5,732 nucleotides of DNA. It comes from an uncultured Marmoricola sp. GTDB lineage: Bacteria; Actinomycetota; Actinomycetes; Propionibacteriales; Nocardioidaceae. Below the pieces are notes generated by a model that saw only the letters and a program-made list of their open reading frames with translations, was not told the DNA's origin and ran no database searches. The stretch covers positions 1-5,732 of the forward strand of contig CALMMO010000159.1 of assembly GCA_937868455.1 (NCBI GenBank). Reading direction: 5' to 3'. A program made the translations under genes and the position numbers. Within the stretch, counting starts at the first letter, position 1. The number at the start of each line of letters is the position of its first letter. This document shows, one piece after another, positions 1 to 5,732 of the stretch.

Positions 1-2
1 GG

Positions 3-491
3 GCGCTGGCCAACCTGGCGCACGCCGAATGCGGCGGACCAGGCGTGGGCGTCGTCGGGATGTGTCTGACCGGCAACTTTGCGCTGACCATGATGGTGGA
101 GTCCTCGGTGCTCGCGGCTGTGGTTTCGCAGCCGTCGCTCCCGCTGGATGCGCCAGCTGCGTTGGAGTCATCACCGGCCGAACTCGCCGCCGTACGTGCT
201 CGGCTGGAGGCCGAGAACCTCCAGGTGCGGGCCTATCGCTTTGCCGGAGACCAGATCTGTCGGGCCGAGCGGTTTGCGGCGTACTCCCAAGCCCTGGGGG
301 AGAGGTTTGTGGCCCGCGAACTCCCTGACAGCGCAGCGAACCACGAGGGCGCGCCAGGCTTCTTTGCCAAGCACGTGAATTACCCCCACAGCGTGCTCAC
401 CGTCCACCTCGTCGACGAGGAAGGTTCCCTCACGACCCGGATGCGCGATGAGGTGTTGGGCTACCTCACCGGCTCCCTGGGTGTGGATTAG
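3..491 (+). CDS. Dienelactone hydrolase family protein, C-terminal part (5' end outside window)
   Basis: This is an alpha/beta-hydrolase of the dienelactone hydrolase family. The frame is open from the left edge, so the start and the first core strands are missing; 162 residues remain. The nucleophile elbow is GMCLTG at residues 19-24, with Cys21 in the position of the family's catalytic cysteine. It is followed by a family-like segment, VVSQPSLPL. Asp83 in FAGDQ and a histidine in [10 protein letters not shown] (His129 or His135) fit the rest of a Cys-Asp-His triad. Such enzymes are cytoplasmic and hydrolyse lactones or esters, but the substrate cannot be read from sequence. The gene ends in TAG and converges on pstB, with the two stop codons overlapping at 488-491. 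Nothing ties it to phosphate metabolism. The family call is firm; the exact function is not. Confidence 0.85.
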   Translation, partial: ALANLAHAECGGPGVGVVGMCLTGNFALTMMVESSVLAAVVSQPSLPLDAPAALESSPAELAAVRARLEAENLQVRAYRFAGDQICRAERFAAYSQALGERFVARELPDSAANHEGAPGFFAKHVNYPHSVLTVHLVDEEGSLTTRMRDEVLGYLTGSLGVD

Positions 492-1267
492 CCGAAGCGG
501 CCCGAGATGTAGGCCTCGGTGGCTTCCTCATCAGGCGCTGAGAAGATTTTGCGAGTGGGGTTCATCTCGATCAGTTTGCCGGGCTTGCCCGTCGCGGCGA
601 GGTTGAAGAACGCAGTCTGATCTGACACACGTGCAGCCTGCTGCATGTTGTGAGTCACGATCACGATCGTGAACTCCTCTTTGAGTTCGTGAATCAGATC
701 TTCGATCGCCGAGGTCGAGATCGGGTCGAGTGCTGAGCACGGTTCGTCCATCAGCAACACCGATGGCTCCACCGCGATCGCACGAGCGATGCACAACCGC
801 TGTTGCTGACCTCCTGAAAGCCCCATGCCTGGCTTGTTGAGTCGGTCTTTGACCTCGTTCCACAAGTTCGCACCCTTGAGCGAGCGCTCCACGATGGCGT
901 CGGCCTCGGACTTCTTCATCCGCTTGGCGTTGAGTCGGTTGCCTGCCAAGACGTTTTCGTAGATCGACATCGTTGGGAACGGGTTGGGTCGCTGAAAGAC
1001 CATGCCGATTTGACGTCGTACGACGACCGGGTCGACCTCGGGGGCGTACAACGACTGGCCATCAACGGTGACGGTGCCCTTCACATGGGCACCTGCGATG
1101 ACCTCGTGCATGCGGTTGAGCGAGCGAAGCACGGTCGACTTGCCACAGCCAGACGGTCAGATGAAGGCAGTAACCGAACGAGCGGGCACGGTCAGGTTGA
1201 CGCCCTCGACGGCAAGAAAATCGCCGTAGTAGATGTCGAGATCTGTGGTGGTGATGGACTTGGCCAC
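488..1267 (-). pseudogene. pstB: pstB, phosphate ABC transporter ATP-binding protein, interrupted by TGA in Walker A
   Basis: PstB is the cytoplasmic ATPase of the PstSCAB phosphate importer. Read through its stop, the frame gives 259 residues, the usual family length. It starts at GTG 1267, with GGAG at 1277-1280 nine bases upstream, and opens with AKSITTTDLDIYYGDF, a typical PstB N-terminus. Codon 37 is TGA (1159-1157), where the family has the first glycine of Walker A; PSGCGKST follows directly at 38-45. One change, GGA to TGA, would explain it. Everything downstream is well kept: the Q-loop glutamine at 92 ([10 protein letters not shown]), signature LSGGQ at 150-154, Walker B VLLMDE at 170-175, H-loop His206, and the C-terminus YISGRFG. 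A restart at GTG 1132 (codon 46) would lack Walker A and could not bind ATP normally. The stop lies 19 bases downstream of pstA. Recent inactivation is the simplest reading; sequencing error or stop-codon readthrough remain possible. Confidence 0.9.
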
Positions 1268-1276
1268 GGTGTGGAA

Positions 1277-1280
1277 CTCC
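1277..1280 (-). promoter_or_regulatory. Ribosome binding site of pstB
   Basis: GGAG lies nine bases upstream of GTG 1267, in the 19-base gap after pstA. It fixes the pstB start, and therefore places the TGA at codon 37 inside the gene rather than in an untranslated leader. Confidence 0.65.
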
Positions 1281-1286
1281 TAGCGA

Positions 1287-2339
1287 CTAGCGACCGGTCT
1301 TGGGGGCGAAGATCTTGCCGACGAAACGCGCCAGCAGGTTCAGGACAAGGACGATGAGCACCAGCACCAGGGCCGCGCCCCAGGCGATGGCCAGGTCCTC
1401 AGGGGTGCCACGTGACTTCTGTGAGTAGACCAGCACGGGCAGGGTCGTCATCTGGGTGTTGAAGATGTCGAAGTTGGTTCGGGCCGTGAGCCCGGCGATC
1501 AGCAAGAGCGGGGCGGTCTCGCCGATAACCCGCGCGGTCGCAAGGGTGACGCCGGTGATGATGCCGCCCAATGCGGTCGGCACCACGACCTTCATGATCG
1601 TGCGCCACTTGGGCGTGCCCAGCGCGTAGGCGGCTTCGCGCAGGTCGTTGGGCACCAGGGGCAGCATCTCCTCGGTGGACCGAACGACGATTGGAATCAT
1701 CAGCAGTGACAACGCAACCGAGCCGCCGAGTCCAGAGCGGTAACTGGCCCCAAAGAGCAGCGTGAACATCGCGAAGGCAAAGAGGCCGGCCACGATCGAC
1801 GGAATGCCGGTCATCACATCGACGAGGAACGTGACTCCCTGGGCCAACTTGTTCCCCTTGCCGTACTCCACGAGGTAAATCGCAGCGAAAATCCCCACTG
1901 GCACTGAGATCAGGGCGGCAAAGAGAGTGATCAAGAGCGTGCCCATGATCGCGTGATAGATCCCGACCGGCTGATCAAGTGAGGTGCGGAAGAACGAGTA
2001 ACTCAAGAACGTGCCAGTGATCTCTGCTGCGCCCTTGCGCACCACGGTTTAGAGCAACGACACCAACGGCGTCAAAGCAATGCCGAAAGCGCTCCAGACC
2101 AGGCCAGTCATCAACCTGTCGACGGCCGAACGACGGTTCTCCACAGCCAGCGACCAGGCCGGCAACGCGATCAGGAAGAGCAGCCCTGCGATCAAGGCGA
2201 AGACGATCGGGCCAAAGCCGGCCATCAGCGAGACGATCCCGGAGATGGCCAGTGCAACGACGGCCACCAACACGGTTGCTTGACGTGGGAGCCGGGCACC
2301 GGTGAGTGACAGGCTGGGTGGGGCGCTCAGGGCGGTCAT
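1287..2339 (-). pseudogene. pstA: pstA, phosphate ABC transporter permease, interrupted by TAA at codon 97
   Basis: PstA is one of the two membrane permeases of the PstSCAB importer. Read through, the frame gives 350 residues. It starts at ATG 2339, overlaps the pstC stop by ATGA, and has AAGGAAG at 2348-2354 as ribosome site. The N-terminal part carries hydrophobic segments near residues 22-40, 43-61 and 78-100. TAA at 2051-2049 interrupts the third of these, after TPLVSLL and before TVVRKG. As I recall PstA homologues, an aromatic residue, often Trp, is common here; TGG to TAA would need two changes. The permease domain then continues in the same frame, with hydrophobic segments near 128-158, 168-198, 208-220, 257-284 and 316-340. 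The EAA loop at about 235-254 (EAAYALGTPKW) contacts PstB. A GTG at 2045, three bases after the stop codon, could allow reinitiation and a 252-residue product. The gene is very likely broken or split. Confidence 0.88.
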
Positions 2340-2458
2340 ACCCGGAACTTCCTTTCCGAGCGAGTGATGATGTAGCGCGCAGCGGCGTTGACCAAGAAGG
2401 TCAAGAGGAAGAGCACCAAGCCCGTGCCGATGAGCACTGCGACTTTGCCGGGGGTGCC
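2336..2458 (-). pseudogene. pstC: pstC remnant: last ~40 codons of the phosphate ABC transporter permease
   Basis: Only the C-terminal end of the PstC permease survives. Its last 40 codons run from GTPGKVAVLIGTG through the membrane segment LVLFLLTFLVNAAARYI to a basic tail and TGA, which overlaps the pstA ATG. PstC normally has about 300-340 residues, so roughly 85-90 % of the gene is absent. The frame stays open further upstream, but there it crosses the PHO box and candidate -10 and does not resemble PstC, so that part is accidental. The upstream limit of homology is uncertain within about 15-30 bases. No credible start codon with a ribosome site precedes the remnant. The simplest reading is a deletion that removed pstS and most of pstC and joined the operon leader to the pstC tail. 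An assembly collapse would look the same. Confidence 0.75.
2348..2354 (-). promoter_or_regulatory. Ribosome binding site of pstA
   Basis: AAGGAAG lies eight bases upstream of ATG 2339 and inside the end of the pstC frame. It supports the ATGA-coupled start. The N-terminal 96 codons before the internal TAA are therefore real coding sequence. Confidence 0.6.
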
Positions 2459-2493
2459 TCTGTTTGCGACCTGTCGTACCTCTGACGAACCAG

Positions 2494-2499
2494 AAGCTA
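2494..2499 (-). promoter_or_regulatory. Candidate -10 element of the pst promoter
   Basis: TAGCTT (2499-2494) fits the TAnnnT pattern of actinobacterial -10 boxes and lies about 27 bases downstream of the PHO box. No good -35 is seen at the expected distance (GTCGTT), which suits an activator-dependent promoter. Transcription would start near 2487, only about 30 bases before the pstC remnant. Confidence 0.35.
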
Positions 2500-2526
2500 G
2501 GTAGGAGAAGTGACCGAACGACTCGC

Positions 2527-2548
2527 AAGTGGTGAACGATCGGTGAAC
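2527..2548 (-). promoter_or_regulatory. PHO box: two adjacent 11-nt direct repeats
   Basis: On the minus strand GTTCACCGATC (2548-2538) is followed directly by GTTCACCACTT (2537-2527). The GTTCACC cores are identical and exactly one 11-base unit apart. This is the architecture of the PhoP-bound PHO box known from Streptomyces. It faces the pst remnant and is the expected site of phosphate-starvation activation. It appears intact although pstS is gone. Confidence 0.8.
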
Positions 2549-2581
2549 GGTGCTTGCCAAGTGGGTGGCGCTCAACCGCCG

Positions 2582-2599
2582 TTGTGACGACGTTCACAA
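2582..2599. promoter_or_regulatory. CRP/GlxR-type palindromic operator
   Basis: TTGTGA-CGACGT-TCACAA is a perfect 6-base inverted repeat with a 6-base spacer. It contains TGTGA-N6-TCACA, the consensus of cAMP-receptor-family regulators (Crp, and GlxR in corynebacteria). It lies 33 bases upstream of the PHO box and 18 bases after the mutT1 stop. GlxR control of pstSCAB has been reported in Corynebacterium glutamicum, which makes a regulatory role plausible. The site could also act as a short hairpin after mutT1, but it lacks a T-tract. Confidence 0.65.
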
Positions 2600-2617
2600 A
2601 GTGGCAGCTACGCGCGT

Positions 2618-3514
2618 TTAGTACGCGACGTGATGACGTTCGGTCGCAATGATGTCGCGACCGACGTGGTGAACTACCAAGAGTTCGGCTGGGGCCAGGC
2701 CAACTGCGTCGTGCCGTTGGGTGCTCGCATCGAGCTGAAGTGCTTCATAGAGCTGGGGCAGGACCGGGCGGTGTGAGCACACCACGGTCGGCTCCGCATC
2801 CTTCATCGTGTGCTTGAGCCACTTGCGCAGCCACTTGGCGTCGATGTTCTCCTCCGAGAGTCTCGGGGTGGCCTTGATGCCCGTGACGTGCTCGTGGGCA
2901 TAAGGCAAGACCGTGTCAGCGCATCGGGTGCTGCTGGAGGTGATCACCCTGCTCACGGCGTACGCCGCCAGGACTGGCCTGAGGGCTAGCGCCTGGCGTT
3001 CGCCAATGGGTGTGAGAGGGCGTCCGCGGTCATCGCCCGACCAACGCTTGCGACTGCGTGCTTTCGCATGCCGCAACACAATCAAGGGTGTCGTGGGGTG
3101 GTGACGAGCCACCTCCGCCTCGTCAATCAACGTGCGGTCCATGGCGTAGGTCAATTGAGCTTGGGCCATATTGAGGGGCACCCAGCACACCTTGTCGATC
3201 TCACTGTTGGCGACGTACGACGAAACGTCTGGGTCACCAACGACATGACCCATCCAGTAATGAACGATCTTGGTGCGGCCGTCTGCTTGCACGTATGCCT
3301 GGCTGGACAGCGGCAACCCCAGTCGAACCTCAACCCCAGTCTCTTCAAGCACCTCGCGCACAGCGGTGACGGTGTAGTGCTCGCCAGGATCTTGCTTGCC
3401 CTTGGGGAATGCCCAATCGTCGTAGCGCGGTCGGTGCACCAACAAGACGGAGCCTTCGTGCACGATCACCGCGCCACACGCGACGATGTCGGGATCGGGT
3501 GCAGCCTGGGCCAT
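2618..3514 (-). CDS. mutT1: MutT1-type Nudix hydrolase fused to a histidine phosphatase domain
   Basis: This intact 298-residue cytoplasmic protein joins two domains. The N-terminal Nudix domain has a complete Nudix box at residues 39-61: Gly39, Glu45, then REVLEETGV at 53-61 with metal-binding glutamates. The C-terminal histidine phosphatase domain (about 143-298) has LRHAKA with His149, Arg197 in SSSTRC, and His248 in VCSHRP. This is the MutT1 architecture of mycobacteria, where the enzyme hydrolyses 8-oxo-dGTP, 8-oxo-GTP and diadenosine polyphosphates, with the C-terminal domain taking part. ATG 3514 is chosen because the Nudix fold begins at IVACGAV soon after; a longer frame to 3565 adds 17 residues unlike the family. 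No strong ribosome site is seen, and a -10-like TAGAAA ends seven bases before the ATG, so the mRNA may be leaderless. In M. tuberculosis mutT1 lies beside ppk1, as it nearly does here. Family call certain, substrates inferred. Confidence 0.93.
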   Translation of the reverse strand: MAQAAPDPDIVACGAVIVHEGSVLLVHRPRYDDWAFPKGKQDPGEHYTVTAVREVLEETGVEVRLGLPLSSQAYVQADGRTKIVHYWMGHVVGDPDVSSYVANSEIDKVCWVPLNMAQAQLTYAMDRTLIDEAEVARHHPTTPLIVLRHAKARSRKRWSGDDRGRPLTPIGERQALALRPVLAAYAVSRVITSSSTRCADTVLPYAHEHVTGIKATPRLSEENIDAKWLRKWLKHTMKDAEPTVVCSHRPVLPQLYEALQLDASTQRHDAVGLAPAELLVVHHVGRDIIATERHHVAY

Positions 3515-3521
3515 ATGCAAG

Positions 3522-3550
3522 TTTCTACACCCTGATTCAATCATGGTGAA
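3522..3550 (-). promoter_or_regulatory. Candidate mutT1 promoter, possibly leaderless
   Basis: On the minus strand TTCACC (3550-3545), a 17-base spacer and TAGAAA (3527-3522) precede ATG 3514 by seven bases. That geometry would start the mRNA at or near the A of the ATG. The -10 lacks the usual final T, so this is a candidate only. Confidence 0.35.
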
Positions 3551-3593
3551 ACTCCAGGTCGCCATGTCTGTGCATGAAGGGCAAGATTGTCCT

Positions 3594-3599
3594 TACCTT
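3594..3599 (+). promoter_or_regulatory. Candidate -10 of the hydroxypyruvate isomerase gene
   Basis: TACCTT fits TAnnnT and lies 21 bases before ATG 3621, leaving a leader that just holds the GAGG ribosome site. No convincing -35 stands at 16-18 bases upstream. The 106-base gap 3515-3620 would thus carry two divergent promoters; I see no PHO box in it. Confidence 0.25.
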
Positions 3600-3610
3600 C
3601 TAGCAAATGT

Positions 3611-3614
3611 GAGG
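3611..3614 (+). promoter_or_regulatory. Ribosome binding site deciding the isomerase start
   Basis: GAGG lies six bases before ATG 3621. It decides in favour of this start over the in-frame upstream ATG at 3486, which would add 45 unrelated residues and overlap mutT1. Confidence 0.65.
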
Positions 3615-3620
3615 CCTGCG

Positions 3621-4403
3621 ATGACTTCTCCTTTCACCTTGGCCGTGTGCGCCGAGATGGTCTTCACCGACCGGCCCATCATCGAACGAGTGCGCCACAT
3701 CCACGAGCGCGGCTTCGCGGTCGAGATCTGGGACTGGACTCGCCACGACCTCCCAGCCCTTGCCGCCACCGGGGCACACTTCACCTCAATGACGGGGTAC
3801 GTCGAAGGCAATCTGACCGAAGACGACGGCATCGAGGCACTCCTTCGCACCGCAGCCGACTCGATCAAGGCTTCGCGAGTTTTGGGGAGCCCCAACCTCA
3901 ACTTGCACGGAACCGGGCTCGGAGAGGGCGGCCTCCCCGTGCGCCCTGTCGCCTCGGTGACAACCGCGATGTGGGATCGAGCCATCCACACCCTGAGTCG
4001 AATCGCCGCACTAGGCGAAAGCGAAGGCGTCGTGTTTTGCATCGAAAACCTCAACACCGCTGTGGATCACCCCGGGGTTCCTTTTGCCCTGGCAGCCGAA
4101 ACCAAGGCCCTGGTCTCCGCAGTCGACAGCCCCCACTTGAAGATGAACCTGGACCTCTACCACGCCCAAATCGGTGAAGGGAACTTGTGCGAACTCGTCA
4201 CTGAGTGCGCTGGCCTCATCGGTGAGATCCAAGTCGCCGACGTACCCGGGCGCTGCGAGCCCGGCACCGGCGAGATCTACTACCCCCGCGTGGCCCGCGC
4301 CCTCGCCGAGTCCGGATACACCGGTGTTGTGGGCATGGAAGCCTTCGCCAGTTCCGACTCCGACGCCGCCCTTGACGCCTTCGCTGCGGCGTTTGTGGTG
4401 TGA
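3621..4403 (+). CDS. hyi: Hydroxypyruvate isomerase family protein (TIM barrel)
   Basis: This 260-residue protein has the usual length of hydroxypyruvate isomerase (Hyi) and the related OtnI, cytoplasmic TIM-barrel enzymes. Hyi converts hydroxypyruvate to tartronate semialdehyde in glyoxylate and glycerate metabolism; OtnI acts on 2-oxo-tetronate. Family motifs appear in order: CAEMVFTDRP at 10-19, FCIENLNT at 139-146 with Glu142, MNLDLYHAQI at 175-184 with Asp178 and His181, EIQVADVPGR at 202-211 with Gln204, EPGTGEIYYP at 213-222, and GMEAF at 238-242 with Glu240. Glu142 and Glu240 match the two catalytic glutamates, while Asp178 and Gln204 match metal or substrate ligands. The N-terminal third is more divergent, so substrate specificity is open. 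The gene stands alone on its strand, divergent from mutT1 and convergent with ppk1. Family call firm; the symbol is by similarity only. Confidence 0.85.
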   Translation: MTSPFTLAVCAEMVFTDRPIIERVRHIHERGFAVEIWDWTRHDLPALAATGAHFTSMTGYVEGNLTEDDGIEALLRTAADSIKASRVLGSPNLNLHGTGLGEGGLPVRPVASVTTAMWDRAIHTLSRIAALGESEGVVFCIENLNTAVDHPGVPFALAAETKALVSAVDSPHLKMNLDLYHAQIGEGNLCELVTECAGLIGEIQVADVPGRCEPGTGEIYYPRVARALAESGYTGVVGMEAFASSDSDAALDAFAAAFVV

Positions 4404-4417
4404 GGCGATCCTTGCAC

Positions 4418-4433
4418 CGGGCCGCAAGGCCCG
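4418..4433. terminator. Bidirectional hairpin between convergent hyi and ppk1
   Basis: CGGGCC-GCAA-GGCCCG is a perfect 6-bp GC stem closed by a GCAA (GNRA) tetraloop. It sits in the 31-base gap between the two stop codons, 14 bases after the hyi stop and 1 base after the ppk1 stop. No T-tract follows on either strand, as is common for actinobacterial terminators. It likely ends both transcripts. Confidence 0.65.
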
Positions 4434-4434
4434 C

Positions 4435-5732
4435 CTACCTATGCCGGTGATGGCGCCCAATGAGGATCTCTTGGAGATCGTCAGTGGGGGCTGAGGATGT
4501 GCCTGCTTCACGGGCCCATTCGCCCTCAGCGTCGAGCACCCAGGCTTGAGTTGAGGGGGCAAACGCGGTGTCGAGGATCGAGGTGGTGCGGTCGGTGATG
4601 GTTTCACTTGGCAAGGGCACGAGGACTTCGACGCGGCGGTCGAGGTTGCGGTGCATCAGGTCAGCTGAGCCAATGTAGACCTTGGGGGTGCCGCCGTTGG
4701 CGAACCAGTAGATGCGGCTGTGCTCGAGGAACCGGCCCAGAATCGAGTGCACTCGAATCGTTTCCGATAGGCCAGGAACTCCAGGACGCAGTGCGCAAAT
4801 GCCTCGTACCAATAGATCGACTGCGACGCCGGCTTGTGAGGCGCGGTAGAGCGCGTCGATGAGCAGCTCATCCACGACGGCGTTGGCTTTGATCTTGATG
4901 CCGGCAGGCAGCCCCGCCGCGTGATTCGCGATCTCGGTGTCGATGCGTTCCATCAGGCCATCTCGCACCGAGTCGGGGGCGACGAGGAGTTGGTCATAGG
5001 AGGCATTGCGGGAGTAACCGGAGAGGTTGTTGAACAGGTGCGCAACATCCTCACCGATGGCCTCATCGGTGGTGAGGAGCCCCAGATCTTCGTAGAGCCG
5101 CGCGGTTTTGGGGTTGTAGTTGCCGGTGCCAATGTGGGTGTAGCGACGTAGGCCCTCAGGCTCCTCGCGCACCACCATCGACAACTTGCAGTGGGTCTTC
5201 AGGCCCACCTGTCCATAGACGACATGGCAGCCCGACTGTTCAAGTTTGCGAGCCCAGGCGATGTTGGCCTGCTCGTCGAAGCGTGCCTTGATCTCGACGA
5301 TCACGAGCACCTGCTTGCCGGCCTCTGCCGCATCGACAAGGGCATCGATGATTGGGGAGTTGCCCGAGGTGCGATACAGCGTCTGCTTAATCGCCAGCAC
5401 GTGCGGGTCTGCCGCGGCCTGCTCGACGAAGCGTTGCACCGAAGTGGCAAAGGAGTCGTAGGGGTGATGCAGCAGTACGTCGGCGCGCTGCAATGCTCCG
5501 AACACATCCACTGGTGAGGCCGACTCAACTGGAGCGAGTTGGCGGTGTGTGCCGGGCAAGAAGCTGGGGTACTTCAGATCTTCAAAGTCCAAGTCAGCGA
5601 CGTCGTGAAGTCCGCGAAGGTCGAGCGGGCCGGGCAGACGGAAGACCTCTTCCTCGGTGATCTCGAGTTCGGAAATCAACAGTTGCAGCACTCGTTCGTC
5701 GATGTCTTCGACAACCTCCAGTCGCACCGGAG
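4435..5732 (-). CDS. ppk1: Polyphosphate kinase PPK1, C-terminal part (start outside window)
   Basis: PPK1 reversibly transfers the gamma-phosphate of ATP to inorganic polyphosphate through a phosphohistidine. The window holds about 432 C-terminal codons of a protein usually near 700 residues; the frame runs off the right edge and the N-terminal domains are missing. Visible motifs include [12 protein letters not shown] (about 5640-5605), the LHHPYDSF segment, AIKQTLYRT, and GLKTHCKL, whose histidine (5193-5191) is the phosphorylated catalytic residue (His435 of E. coli PPK). [27 protein letters not shown], with a histidine at 4722-4720 matching E. coli His592, and [14 protein letters not shown] follow. 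The basic tail GRHHRHR ends in TAG. No lesion is seen in this part. It lies in the same direction as mutT1 and pst but is separated from them by the opposed hyi gene, so it is a separate transcript. Confidence 0.95.
   Translation of the reverse strand, partial: PVRLEVVEDIDERVLQLLISELEITEEEVFRLPGPLDLRGLHDVADLDFEDLKYPSFLPGTHRQLAPVESASPVDVFGALQRADVLLHHPYDSFATSVQRFVEQAAADPHVLAIKQTLYRTSGNSPIIDALVDAAEAGKQVLVIVEIKARFDEQANIAWARKLEQSGCHVVYGQVGLKTHCKLSMVVREEPEGLRRYTHIGTGNYNPKTARLYEDLGLLTTDEAIGEDVAHLFNNLSGYSRNASYDQLLVAPDSVRDGLMERIDTEIANHAAGLPAGIKIKANAVVDELLIDALYRASQAGVAVDLLVRGICALRPGVPGLSETIRVHSILGRFLEHSRIYWFANGGTPKVYIGSADLMHRNLDRRVEVLVPLPSETITDRTTSILDTAFAPSTQAWVLDAEGEWAREAGTSSAPTDDLQEILIGRHHRHR

Noticed and set aside
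1157..1159. TGA read as glycine (genetic code 25) to rescue PstB
   Set aside because: That code belongs to Absconditabacteria and Gracilibacteria, which are AT-rich. Here hyi and the pstC remnant end normally at TGA, no other gene has an internal TGA, and pstA is broken by TAA, which recoding would not explain.
1157..1159. TGA as a selenocysteine codon
   Set aside because: The family has glycine, not cysteine, at this Walker A position, and no convincing SECIS-like stem-loop is apparent just downstream.
2459..2575. Upstream extension of the pstC frame as part of a real gene
   Set aside because: It crosses the PHO box and the -10 candidate, has no PstC-like residues, and would start upstream of the likely transcription start.
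2608..2627. CGCGTA direct repeat after the mutT1 stop as a terminator or attachment site
   Set aside because: The repeat is only six bases, forms no good stem and has no matching copy elsewhere in the window that I can see.
3541..3551. GGTGAAA near the mutT1 start as a second PHO box
   Set aside because: It is a single partial unit with no 11-nt partner, better explained as the reverse complement of the mutT1 -35 candidate.
3515..3565. Longer MutT1 start at 3565
   Set aside because: The added 17 residues are unlike MutT1 N-termini and lie over the promoter-like elements.
3486..3620. Longer hydroxypyruvate isomerase start at ATG 3486
   Set aside because: The extra 45 residues do not look like the family, overlap mutT1, and the GAGG site sits correctly for ATG 3621.

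Overview
The window comes from a high-GC actinobacterium. The fused Nudix/histidine-phosphatase MutT1, the PPK1 type, the 11-nt GTTCACC-type PHO box and GTG starts all point that way. I cannot place it more closely by eye. All genes belong to ordinary families. What stands out is the state of the phosphate-uptake operon.

Layout from left to right. Positions 3-491 (+) hold the C-terminal part of a dienelactone-hydrolase-family enzyme, cut by the window edge. It meets the end of pstB tail to tail, with overlapping stop codons. Positions 488-2458 (-) hold what is left of a pst operon, read pstC tail, pstA, pstB. All three are damaged: pstC keeps only about its last 40 codons, pstA has an in-frame TAA at codon 97, and pstB has an in-frame TGA exactly at the first glycine of Walker A. 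No pstS is present between the promoter and pstC. Positions 2494-2599 keep an apparently intact pst control region with a perfect CRP/GlxR-type palindrome, a two-unit PHO box and a candidate -10. Positions 2618-3514 (-) encode MutT1. Positions 3515-3620 are a divergent promoter region. Positions 3621-4403 (+) encode a hydroxypyruvate-isomerase-family TIM barrel. Positions 4418-4433 form a GCAA-loop hairpin between convergent genes. From 4435 to the right edge (-) lies the C-terminal part of polyphosphate kinase PPK1.

Functionally this is a phosphate neighbourhood: polyphosphate synthesis (ppk1), nucleotide-pool and diadenosine-polyphosphate hydrolysis (mutT1) and high-affinity phosphate import (pst). 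The ppk1/mutT1 pairing is also known from Mycobacterium tuberculosis, but here a hydroxypyruvate-isomerase gene sits between them on the other strand. The pst reading frames still carry nearly all family motifs, so the inactivation looks recent, unless the lesions are sequence errors. As written, this locus cannot make a working PstSCAB transporter, so phosphate uptake would need another locus or another transporter.
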